This document shows positions 12,186 through 23,257 of a stretch of DNA of 64,000 nucleotides, piece after piece. The position numbers and the translations under genes are program-made. Below the pieces are notes generated by a model, which was not told the origin of the DNA, ran no database searches, and saw only the letters and a list, made by a program, of their open reading frames with translations. The DNA is from Rutstroemia sp. NJR-2017a BVV2. Taxonomy: Eukaryota > Ascomycota > Leotiomycetes > Helotiales > Rutstroemiaceae. Position 1 is the stretch's first letter, and every line of letters starts with the position of its first letter. The stretch covers positions 434,001 to 498,000 of the forward strand of contig NJPS01000022.1 of assembly GCA_002946415.1 (NCBI GenBank), in the 5' to 3' direction.

Positions 12186-14624
12186 TTAAGTCGAGTTAAG
12201 TTATGGAGCATGGGAATGATATCTACTGCGTACTCTGTACAGCCATGAACCAACCACACCCAAGGAGCTACAGCTTTTAGCCCTGGACACCAAGCCAAGA
12301 GCCAGAGCTCGGAGAATCTCGAATGGGCGGCCATCAGGAAATGATGGGTCCAGCTTGGGAGCAGGGAAGATGGATTTTTTCTGCTCAGGTTAGGTCGATC
12401 TTTTTAGATCTGCGGGACGGATATTTAGGAACTGACTGCACTGCAAGTGTGCAAGCATCGGCCATGTCGCGGTTCGACGTGCGCGGGATGTTTGGGGGAC
12501 CTTACGTCTGATTCGACCAATGCGGACGCACTGCAATGGTGGCCCCGGTCCATGCAAATATCTGGGTACTTGTTACTTGCACTTGTACGCGAACATGGTG
12601 AAGAGAAAAAGAGGGTAGCATGAGGTCAGAAGTTTGTGAGGCGACCTTGAACGAGATTTCACATGGCTGGTAGCGCAGCTTATTGGTTTGTGTGGCATTC
12701 GGCTGTTCCCCAGAGCTCAAGGTCTAGCCAGCTGCGGCATGCAACTCTGATGGGAAAAGAAAATGCTCTTTCGCGGTCCTTGTTCCCACCCCGAAATCGC
12801 AAAAGATGTGCTGCTATCCCACACATTGCAGCCTACGAAGCAGAGGCTACTGTAGAAGTAGAGGCAAAATAGAAGTCTCCGAGCTCAAAGCAGGGATATC
12901 ATGTCATACGTGAAGAATGAGGCTATTTCCACTATGGAGAGACGGGGTTGGAAAGGATAGTTCGTGTGCTTTTCCCAGTGCGTAAAGTTACTTGTACTTA
13001 GTATTAGTACCCTTGATTCCCGATTTATTCCCTTCGCAAATTACTTTTTCCACCTCCCACGCCCTGCCAAATGCCATAAGGTAACAATATCTTAACGTTG
13101 TGGGGTACATGTGAGGATGTTGTTTTGGCTGGCATGTACCTAGTAAGCAGACGAGAGATGAGGACAGAGAGATGTCCAGATGAGATGGAATTCCTCACCT
13201 ACCAACTACAACTGGACAACAATTCGCACTATCAGACAGAGCTGAAGGACGGGCGCACCTCAATCCCAACCCCGGTTGATCAAAATTTCCTTCCCATGCC
13301 GCGTGAGTTCTTGGGATTTTACTGCGGTTCGAGCGAGACGAGCAGCTCCCCTCGATGAATACACTCCTGGATCGGTCTTCACCCACGCTTTCGTCCCCAG
13401 TTTGGCGTCAGCATGCTTGTCCTCCCCCGCCCTGTGGCTGTCTGCAGAGGAGAAAAGAGCGCCCTGCATGGGGAGCAGTGAGCAGGTAACACAGCTGGCT
13501 GGCCCAAACCGAAGCTCATGAACATCAGACTTTTTCCTTCTGCTTTTTTTCCACACACGTCTTAAGGTTATTGCTCAGTACCTTGTTCCAATGCAACCTG
13601 CTCATGCGCGCCTCATGCTCTCCAAAAATCCCTTTTCATTTCTGTGCACGCCTGCAGCGGGCATCTCCTTACTCGTAAGATTTGCTCGTCCGGTCTCGCA
13701 TGACGTATTGTACTGTCAAGTATCGTGTAAATCGATTACCTGAGTGCGGTATCATGAAGCTAAGAGGTTGAAGATAAGAGACGCGACGGAAAGTCTGAAT
13801 TTAGGTTTAGCGCCGCATTGGGATTTAGCCTTATCGTAGCTGATTGTCCAATCAGACGATATGACACAAAAAAACGACGAATCGGCCCCCTTTCATCGGC
13901 TGGCTTTTAGTGTCTCCAAGCCACGGCGTATCCACAGTTCCCAGTTCTTGCTCCGCTTTACGGAACATTAAAGTGGAAATGTTCTAGAAGGTGGATAAAA
14001 GGACGAGCGCCCTTCACGTCGGCCGGTACTTGGCACGGATTCCTGCTTCTTCGTAGTGCGTACGGCAACAGCGCGGTTTCGCCGACTTTTCCCTGCTCGC
14101 CTACCGGTATGTGTTGACTCCAAAGGGTCCTCTTCACGTGCGACTGTACCTGACTTGTCTCGCTTGTCTCGCTCGTGAAGAAGAGAAGTGGCACTTTACG
14201 GAGGCTGTCTCGGAGGAACTTCAAGCGGATCACATAAGGGTAAGGCAAGAGCCTCCCATAACCCATTTTGATGATAACCGAGGCCCCAAAACACTCCTGC
14301 TCCATGCAACAAGAACCGGTGTAATCTTACAATCAATTGGCAGCTCTCTACTTCGTATCTATCAGAATCACTGATGCGTCGTGATGGAACAGAATATTCC
14401 ATGTGCCAGCGGTCTGGTAATGCCGCCTTAGCCTTGCATCTATAGCCTTGTCCGCTCATCAGCCTTACGCTAGAGCAACCACATCACATCATTCCATCAA
14501 AGCTCGACGTCGCGATTGAAGAACAATCAAATTCGTTCATAAAACCTAAACCGAACGGCGGATCAACAACTATAATTGAAAGCAGCATTAATGATCCTAC
14601 TATATCCCACCTACAGAGGCAATC
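12186..14624. other. Intergenic, 2.4 kb
   Basis: Head-to-head gap (upstream flank) between the ammonium transporter and the Crt10-like gene. Several short frames occur, the largest at about 13958-14305 on the minus strand, but none shows a domain, codon pattern or intron structure I trust. Confidence 0.5.
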
Positions 14625-17016
14625 ATGGCCTCCGATCCTCTTGGAAGTATTCCAAACATAAGCATATCAAACTATGTGGTTCAATCGACTGAGGAAAGGG
14701 TAGGTACCACACAACTATCTCCTTGTCAACTGACTTTCATTGGAAATATGTGCCTGTAGTTGGCACAATACTGCTGCTATCACAATACCGGCAGTATCAA
14801 CATCTTTGCTATACTTGCGACTCTCAAATGCTGTAAAGCATTTCCTGAGGAAACGCTCCCTTGTGTTAGAGCAACTCTCGCAGGGCTTCTTTGCTTATAC
14901 TACCACAGTGTCCGCTTGCCTTCCAATTTTCAAACGAGCCTTTTATTCCTACATTTTCTGATCAGGACCACATCAATAGCTTGCCGCAAGATGCAAAATG
15001 GACGCATCTGGATGGAATGCCAAAGGTTGCGACATATCGACTGAATCTTACAGCGTTGTCGCAGAAATACAATGTTCGTCCTATTCGGGCTCTGCATTAA
15101 CTATGAAATTGACAAGGTCTAGATGTACTTTGCTGCTTATATGGATACTGTCCATGTTACAAGACCACGAAATTTGAAGCAAGCACTGCCCTCTCTACCC
15201 GATCTCATCCTCCGATTACCAGTATCAAAGTATGCTGGGCCTGGTTATATCGATACGCTACGCCCTCATTGTGTCAATCACATGTTGATCGGCAAGTTGG
15301 GAGAGAAAGAGATTTTACTATTGGCCTCAGATGATGGAGATGTGACGGCATACTACACAGACCTGATCGCAGAAGAACTGCAAGGAGCGGTTCGGAGCAC
15401 ACCAAAGGCAGTTCCTATCTGCAGTACAAAACCGTGAGTTTGTAACCACTGTATATGATCTTGCTTCTTATTTGCTTCAGATTCTTTCTCGAGAACGTAG
15501 GGAGCAGTGCATGGGGTCTTGCTATCCATCAAAAATCACGTCTCGTTGCGGTGAGCTCTAACAACAGGGAGGTTACTGTGTTTATACATGGTAGCAGAGC
15601 CTTCTCTGATTCTTGTTATGAACACGAGTACCTAAAGCTAGAGGATCTACGGGGTACTTCGCGCCACGATAGGTGCTCTTTTCCAGAAAAGCACGGGCGT
15701 ATGTCGGCATCTGGATCAACACATTCACGTACCACATTCCCGAACAGTTTTAGAAGAGTCTTACGGCCGGGTCATTTATGCCATAATATCCCTTCCATTG
15801 CCTTTGCCGACAGTTGTGATGGCCTAGCCCAGTCAATCATCGCAACCGACATCAATGGAAATCTGTGGCTGCTGGATATATGGGCTAAAACCTCAAGACT
15901 TGTTGTAACTCCCGCACCACGAGGAGTTAATCAAATGTAAGTAATTTCTGCTTAATTCTACAACTTATCTGACATGATAGGGGCTGGGGCGTTATGGTGA
16001 TCCCGCTGGCGAGTTTCAGACACTCTACGAATTTTCAAGGCGCGTTGGGTATAAAATCGCTGACGTCGACCCTGGAAACACCCCTCTCTAAGCGATTTGG
16101 AGAGGTATGCCTCGATATCAAAACGCGGCTTGGATCGCTGGAAAAGATGGCTGGACTCCTCAGCTACCAGGAGTTTGATGACTCTGACGAAGATGACATT
16201 TCAGACGAAGAAGAAGATATGGAACCCGTGGAACCGATGGAGCCCGCAGAACTCCAATCCAATCACGAAGATGAAGCACACAATGTGTTTGAAAGCATGG
16301 GAGATTCCGATTCTAGCATATCACTAACATCAGGCGCGCCGCGAGCCGGCAGGGGTGTGGCATTACCAGACTCTAAGTTATTTCTCGACACCTTCCGGTT
16401 CCTACTCCACTGTGCCCATTTCATGGAAGACCGCACCTATGCATCAATCTCCAAAGCTTTCAGCATTCATCGCAAAATGATGGACGAAGGTTCCTACCCC
16501 CTAGGTCCTTCCGAGTTCATGGGGAGCTGCGAACCCATCCCCATCAACGGAGCAGCTATCTTACATACTTCCCAAACCACCATCCAAATGGTCTCTGCAT
16601 ACCCGAACGTACCCAGAACAGCTTGTGAAAACTTCCTCCTCCCCGTATCCCATCTCTGGTACCTTGGCCGCCAATACCATTTATCGAGAATGTGTATCCT
16701 GACTCATATCCCGGAGCTTTCACTGGTGGTGGTTGCATCGCAGAATGGTCGAGTGGCATTCCTGACGCCTACCAGACCTCCGCTTGATGATTCGCCGTTT
16801 CCGATTACGACTTTTAGACTCGAGGCTGTGTTACCGTGCTCGAGGGATGCGGCGCCCATCTTGGGGCTGGCGGTGGCGCCGTTGCAGCAAGCGGATGCGT
16901 TTGAGTTGGGGATGGAGAAGTCGAGGAGGTGGAGGTTGTTGGTGCATGAGTATGATCATACGGTTAGGTCGTGTGAGTTGAGTAGGGATGAGAGATTTGA
17001 TTTGAAGGTGTTTTGA
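14625..17016 (+). CDS. Crt10-like regulator of ribonucleotide reductase transcription
   Basis: Fungal CRT10-family protein; yeast Crt10 negatively affects RNR gene expression. Proposed exons: 14625-14699, 14909-15073, 15123-15433, 15481-15936, 15981-17016, which stay in frame for 680 residues. The last three introns (15074-15122, 15434-15480, 15937-15980) are secure. Recognisable family segments are KVATYRLNLTALSQKYN joined to MYFAAYMDTVHVTRP, NHMLIGKLGEKEILLLASDD, SSAWGLAIHQKSRLVAVSSN and LSLVVVASQNGRVAFLTPTR, consistent with a WD-like beta-propeller. A strongly acidic linker (runs of Asp/Glu) lies in the last exon. The N-terminal structure is uncertain: the 209-bp first intron could hide another small exon between 14760 and 14908. 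Confidence 0.8.
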
Positions 17017-19500
17017 GGTGCGAATCTAAAGGTGGGCATGGAGATGCTACTGGAGTTTATGGGTGGTTTCAATTTAAGCCTGAGGTTCCAGGTCGATGGT
17101 TGGTTGTTTGTTTGAAGGCGTTGCATTGGCTTAGGCGTTGCATTGGTGGCATCTTTGCAAGTTGGTGAGGTGACTTTTATATATGATGGGTATATACACG
17201 AGAGACGAAAGGAATGGGAAGTATCTGCACGGTTTTTATCATCTGAGTATAAATTATACACTCTGTCTTGCTCTTCATGAACTGCCAACTCTCCATCCAT
17301 CAGCAAACCTACCAGAGCCACTTCACTCATTATGCTAACCTTAATGCTTTCACTTGTCATTCATCATCATGCTGTGGGATTCACCACAGGCTATTACAGC
17401 AGCAGGTACTTTCACTTCTTTTACTAGCCTGAGAGCATTATCGGTCCTTTTTCCAAGTGTATACAGATCCATGAATCCCACTTTCTTTATTGAAGAATCA
17501 TGTTGTTTGCACTTAGATGATTGCCATTGATTGGTCTTGTTAGGTAGGGTATGGGAGAGGGGATTCGATGGAGGGGATGGGATGGTCAGATAGATAAGAT
17601 CTTAAAGTAGACGGCCGGCCTTGTAGATTGAATCTCAACTCAACTTCGTTTTCATCTGATGGGAATTAAAGCAAATCCCTCCTTATTCAGATCATAGATC
17701 GCTTGATCGATCGGTGACTCCTGCGTATTCCGGCTTGATGAACGGAAAGTAAAGATAACCTTACCCAGCGATCGAGTCTGATCGACTAATGTTAACGGGG
17801 GCTATTGGATGTGATAGTGGGGTGTATAAGTACGGCGCTGTGCCCACACGGTTGTGTTTGGGGGTTGAGGGCGAGAAGGTATCTTTTGTTACAGGCCATG
17901 GGGTTGGGGGGAGGGGGGCTGTGAGGGGGTAAGGAGGGGGAGGGGAGGGAGGAGGGGTGGAGATGGTTGGTGGGTGGAAATGGAATGGCATTGGCAATGA
18001 TGGCAGTGATGGGAATGACAGTGAGAAGGTGAATGAGAGCGAGAACGCGGTTGACAGTGAAAGGAGAACGACAGTGAGAAAGAGAACGACAACTCCAACT
18101 CCAACTCCCAAATTCCAAATACAACACCAAAACAACTGCAATAGCAATAATACAGTACTTGCCCCAGACGCTCTTATCGTCCATCACAGAGGTATGGTCA
18201 TGACCCATCCAGAGACCTGTTTACAATGCCGATCTCCCATCGCTTGTAGAGAGATGGGGTTTATATACTCGTGTATATCGCTTCCATGAACGCAAAAGTT
18301 GTATGTGGATAAGTGAATAGATCTATTGGGAGAGGAAATTATAAGGGGAGTGAAGTGAGTGGAGCGAATCTTTCCCTTCCTTTGGGTCTGTAGTAAGGTT
18401 AACTAAGCCGCCAATATATAAGAGAACTTGGTATTACAAAAGCGAGCTTCCGAGTACTTGCCAGGAGATGAACATGATACTGATCCAGAAGTTGAGAACC
18501 AAGGGTGATATTTTGATACCTTGGTTTCGCAATATAATCTATTGTACTGTTTGAATCCAGATGAACTGTCGCGAGCATCACCTCCAGGACAAGAATACTT
18601 TGTATATATTGTTGTCATTTATTGGAACCGCTATCATCGCTGTCAATCTGCTCTATTTCCCGCTAAATTTAACAACATCCTGATTTCCAATGACAACGAT
18701 GAAGACAGTTAGATAAACAATGATATACCGTACCACGTTAGATACCAAGTTAACTCACACACATACACCCGACGAAGACCGGACAGCGGCCAGTATCATG
18801 AACTTGACGTCTTTTGGATTATGAAATGATCTAGGTTATGATGGATTATTTTTTTCATTTAAATACACTACAAGCCGAAGTGAACTTTGAGTGAATAATT
18901 CGGTAACTTGGGCTGGGACTGATTGGGATTGTGGAGCCTTGTTATTTTTTATATAAATAACCTTATGGAATAGCGTTCACTGTTCTGCACCGAGTATCCT
19001 TGCCCAATGCCCCAATATATTCTGGCGAGTTATCTTGCTGGTGTGTAGCTGAGGTGGTAGTTACTAACCATATAAAACCCGGGCAGTGGGGTCACTGGGG
19101 TGGCAAGAGGACTCGTATGTGGTACTTGTGTGTGCAGTTTGAGGGGAGGTATAAGACGGTTGATGACAGTGCGTAAGTAAGAATGACAACGACGTTATAT
19201 TGACAATAGTGAAACAATTCCCGGGACGACAAAACTCATCGTCAAGGAGGACTTTGCATACAACCATTTCGCTGATGAACTTGCTCGCCATCACAAGTAG
19301 ATGGATAAAGCAGACCGCAAGAACGAAGATAGTATCTCTACGAACCCATGAAGAAGAAAAGACCGATCATTATGATCCATCTATTCCAAGCCGGCAGAGT
19401 GATTGGGAGCTTATATACAAAAACTGTTGCTCCGTATTGCGGGATCTGGAGCTAGGAATCGATAAAGTTGTTAAGTTCTCAGTGAATGAGCTGAGCAATC
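17017..19500. other. Intergenic, 2.5 kb, start of the accessory island
   Basis: Begins as the 3' flank of the Crt10-like gene. A minus-strand frame at 17792-18208 begins with a plausible Met and a hydrophobic stretch (CIIAIAVVLVLYLEF) but then becomes Pro-rich low-complexity sequence from G-rich DNA (about 17880-17960). I do not call it a gene. DNA is more AT-rich from about 18700 onward. Confidence 0.45.
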
Positions 19501-19990
19501 CGCTCCAACCTCCGTTATTTTGGCACAACCAAAGCTCCTTCAAACGGGATCGGACGGCCCCAATACATTAGCCCTTCTATAATGGAGGCTCTGCGTGAGT
19601 ATCTTCTCGGCAAGCCTGATTGGTATCTAGACGAGTCGGCTCTACTTTTGTAGGACGATTTCGATGTCCTCGTTACAACAATGTGCATAAGTAGGGCGTC
19701 GGCTTCTAGTGGTTGGTCAAAGAAGACAGCTCGCAGAGTGGCGAGGGAGCGGAATACCGATCTGCAAGACCTATACCTCCATAATATGTCGGCATTTCGC
19801 TCCTACCATCTTGTTTATGTGGACGAATCTGGATATGACAAGCGAATCTGGTTCAGACGGACGGGTTGGTCTCCTGTTGGTGTGACACCAGTCCAAATTG
19901 CCCAGTTCCAGCGTGAGCAGCGATAGTATTATAATCGGACGATAATACGATCCGAAGATTATATTAATATTTGATATATATATTGCAGCA
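19501..19990 (+). pseudogene. Decayed Tc1/mariner-type transposase fragment
   Basis: In one frame from about 19500 the translation matches the fungal Tc1/mariner pattern: LRYFGTTKAPSNGIGRP, then MEALREYLLGKPDWYLDE, an in-frame TAG near 19651-19653 where relatives have Trp, then SGWSKKTARRVARERN, YHLVYVDESGYDKRI (with the second-domain Asp of the DDE/D catalytic set), and RRTGWSPVGVTPVQ. Further stops follow and the frame dissolves into AT-rich sequence after 19930. Both termini are lost, so this is a dead fragment. A TGG to TAG change is the kind of C:G to T:A mutation produced by repeat-induced point mutation. Terminal inverted repeats were not identified. Confidence 0.8.
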
Positions 19991-20572
19991 AGTTAACTAC
20001 CCTTGATATACTAACTCTAGCCAATAATAACATCTCATATTATACTTAGAAATTTTTGGCGGTTCTCAGCGGGTAATGCACTATGAGTAGTGCTTATAGG
20101 CTTCAATGGATTTAACAATAGGTGCAACTGATGCTTGATTCAACTGTTCTAATGAGCTATCTACAGTGGGAAGGACTAGCTATATTTATAGGCCTTTCAG
20201 GCCTGTTTGCCATAGGCGTCGTAAGCCTGAACCACAGGCTTTGTAAGCCTAATCGATCACTACGACGTTCAGTTTAAGCTCGTGGGCACCTGCCCCACCT
20301 GCCCCACCTTAGCGGTTCCAACAGAAATCCTATAGGGGGAACTAAGTAAACTATGATTATATTTCTCGCTAGGGACCAAATGCCTATATAATGGGCGGTC
20401 CCCCGCCAGAGTCCCTAAAGAGCCAGGCGAAAGCAATTTCATCATTTTTATATAAGAGTTGCTAGGACTCTTGCTCTTCTTCATTCCTGTGTTTACAAAA
20501 TCAGTCTCTAAACCCTCGCAACTCGCAGTCGCTCGTTCCGCCCTAACGCTAACCCTAAGTATATACGCGGCG
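19991..20572. other. AT-rich flank of the transposase relic
   Basis: Very AT-rich to about 20060, then sequence with small direct motifs (aggcctttcaggcctg near 20190 and a doubled CACCTGCCC near 20288-20305). Probably the tail of the decayed element or of another repeat. An open frame at 20269-20583 on the minus strand shows nothing recognisable. Confidence 0.4.
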
Positions 20573-22600
20573 TTATATATCACCTCGGTATAACAGGTAT
20601 CTCTTGTAATTTTCTTCTAACGGCGCAACAACTCCTTCATAAACAAGATGCCGAAATTTCTCAAAACTAAGCTGTTTTCGTGTTGGCGTAATGTTAAATT
20701 CACACTTCAAGCATCGTTGTACCACGTCACCATAATTGCTTCCGCTCTTCTGATACACAGCGTTCAACTGCTCATGTGCTGTCTGGTAATCATCTAAAAG
20801 TGTCGTCTTCCGGGCTCCAGTCGTCTCGCTAGGACTAAGCTGCCGCATTTCCACGAGAGTCTTGTCGAGACACAGTTCAACAAGCATAACAGCAAGAGCA
20901 AACAACACCTTGCTAGGTATGAGGCTATCCACTAGCGAGGAATTGGTGGGAGCAAGCTGTTGCGACTCCGATGTGCTTGCAGGCCCGCGGAACGAGGTTG
21001 ATACGAATGGCCCAATGAGAGGAGCCTCGTAGCTGTCCGCACTCTGTGAAGAGAGGAATTGGATGTGTTGTCCGCTCCACAGGCTATCAATCCATGGCGA
21101 ATCATATAACTGCAACACCGTCGAAGCTAATGTGAGAGCAATCTTCAATCGATCTTTATCGGACAGCTTCTGATGTAGTTGAGGAGGATTCACTGACTTG
21201 GAGAGCAGCATGTTGAGACATAATCGCTTTGAGGATTTCTGAGATGCATCTGTCATAATCAAAGCTACCTGGTCTTCGGTGGCATTAAGGAAGCGGCCAA
21301 GAGTTTTCTCGGCCGACATTTTCATACATAGGGCATTGCATAATGACATGGTTGTCGAACAAACATTGCTTTGTAAGGGACAAGAAACTACGTAAAATGA
21401 GCTTTTTCTTATATACCTTTAAATGGCAACATTGGGTAATACCTGCTAGGGGATCCAAGGAGGCAACAGTATGTGTGCACATGTCCGTTTTAGTTGTCGT
21501 TAAAAACCGAACTCTTGAGGTTTTCTTTCCTCCTGGTATGACTTTCAGCGAGCTACTGGGCGTTGGGGTAGATAAAGGGATACTAGAACTTATTTCTCTC
21601 GCAGAAGCCTCCGGTTGGTTGTTTGATATGGATATAAAGGTGTGGTTCCAGAAATCTGGTTCCTGCTCATCAGCCTCAGATCCACCTGTTGACGTCTGAT
21701 GGGACGGAAATGTCACGCCAAATATGGGTGGCGAAGGACTTGCTTCAGATGGATGCTGTAGACGGAGATACGCCTTATGTGGGGCATTGCAGGTGCACTT
21801 CCAACTGTTTTCGAGGATGCTATGCAATTCGCAAGCCTGGTTCCTCACTAGGTCGAGATACTTCACGAATCCTTTTCCTTGTTCATCGGAGTGAGGAGCC
21901 AGAATCTCATTATTCTGGACAAAGCTTGCAAGATTGTTATTGTATCGCTCGAAATTGTTAATCAACTCTTCCCTCTCTGCTTTGCCCAAGGATCGACGAA
22001 TTCGTCGCCATTCCCATGCAAAGCGATCTGGAAGGCGTGCATCGGCAGTATATCCGGGCTTCCATTTCGGCTGTCTGTTATGTTAGCGTGTTGTGCGAAT
22101 TGTGATGAACATGTAGTGCGAGACATGATTAGGGCTTCGGTTCTGACCTTCCCGTTCATGTCAATATCAAGCTTTTCCATAAGTTTCTCCATTATGGAGT
22201 TCATCTAAAACCAATTGTTAGCGCAAGGTATACGTAAAAAGGAAAATATACCCACATCTGCAACGACATCCATGAAAAGACCGAACTTATCACCAAGCTT
22301 TCTGCATAACTTGTCTTCAATGTCTTTAGTTCCCCATAAAGCGCCACTTCCGTCTGCTGCCCCTGGTTCGGGAAACAAGGCACAGACCTCGAGTGGGGAT
22401 AATTCAGACAGTAATAGCCGTTGCAGTGTCCCACGATAGAGCTCTTCTTGAATACTGAGCTTTGTCTTCAACGACTTCAAAGTCGAACGATAATTACGGA
22501 AGTCCCTGATAACATCAATACCCTCCTTATAGTGTTCCAATGCCGATATAGCTAAAGGGACTGCACCCAGTAGCACACCAATGATTTCAATCCCCGACAT
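20573..22600 (-). CDS. DUF7580-type fungal protein, possible recognition/signalling role
   Basis: Inferred exons on the minus strand: 22600-22256, 22204-22148, 22070-21443, 21387-20573; introns of 51, 77 and 55 bp keep the phase, giving 614 residues. The N-terminus MSGIEIIGVLLGAVPLAISA leads a helical segment (YKEGIDVIRDFRNYRSTLKS) like those of fungal STAND-associated and HeLo-like proteins. Then come DRFAWEWRRIRRSLGKAERE and a long Ser/Pro-rich linker. The C-terminal part from about residue 344 has LSDKDRLKIALTLASTVLQL and the later SKVLFALAVMLVELCLDK, which I recognise as the pattern of fungal DUF7580 proteins, a degenerate kinase-like fold. Biochemical function is unknown. It is divergent from the TPR gene at 23258 across 0.66 kb. 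The first intron uses the donor GTGGGT; a nearby GTATAT would break the frame. Confidence 0.72.
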
Positions 22601-23257
22601 TGTGTGTTATCTGCTACGTTTTAGGGTATCTAGGACTCGCGAAAGTTATAGTAGGTGTGCCAACGGATAGCATGTCATTGAACAGCGACAATTGATAAAA
22701 CAGACCGAGGCTCTGCGCCCTTGCGCTGGTGGAGGTTCGTCGAGGTAACAGTCCTCCAGGGTCGTTAGGAGAGGTAAATTTGACCAGCCATAGCTCATTC
22801 GCATATCAAATTCGGCTCTGGCCTTTCGTAGATTGCGGCTGTTCTCGTGGAAGAGATATATGGTCTTTACAGTAGCCTTGATTGATTGATTTAATTTAAC
22901 GCCCGTTCTAGCAGCCTTAAGGCCGCTACGCAGGCTTACATGAGGTGATTTATAGTTGTAGGTTGATTTCTCATTGGTAGCTTTGAGGTAGGGTGGGCTT
23001 TAAGACGAAAGATCGGGCAATGTGATGCGGAGTTAAACTCTTCTTGGATATGACCGGAGTTCCTTAGTGTACGAAAATGGAGTCCAAGAGCGGGGTTAAC
23101 TTAGTCAAGATCACCGGTTTATCTTCAGCCGTACAGATCCATTCCACGACAGTCATAAAGAACACAGATGCAATAGTTTGTTTATACCCTTAGATGTGTC
23201 CCAAGTCAAGCTTGTCTTAATAATACCTTTGTACATTAGAGATAGGAGTTTTGTTTG
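22601..23257. promoter_or_regulatory. Shared upstream region of two divergent genes
   Basis: 657 bp between the start codons of the DUF7580-type gene (minus) and the zinc-finger/TPR gene (plus). Any promoters for the pair must lie here; no specific site can be named. Confidence 0.4.

Noticed and set aside
13958..14305. 115-codon minus frame in the large intergenic gap
   Set aside because: No homology signal or splice context; composition matches chance frames nearby.
17792..18208. Minus-strand frame starting MGHDHTSVMDDKSVW with a hydrophobic stretch
   Set aside because: Turns into Pro-rich low-complexity sequence over a G-rich tract. A GCAAGT just after the start could be a donor, but no convincing downstream exon was found.
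20540..20565. Telomere-like ccctaacgctaaccctaa
   Set aside because: Only about two degenerate units; too short to claim an interstitial telomere repeat.
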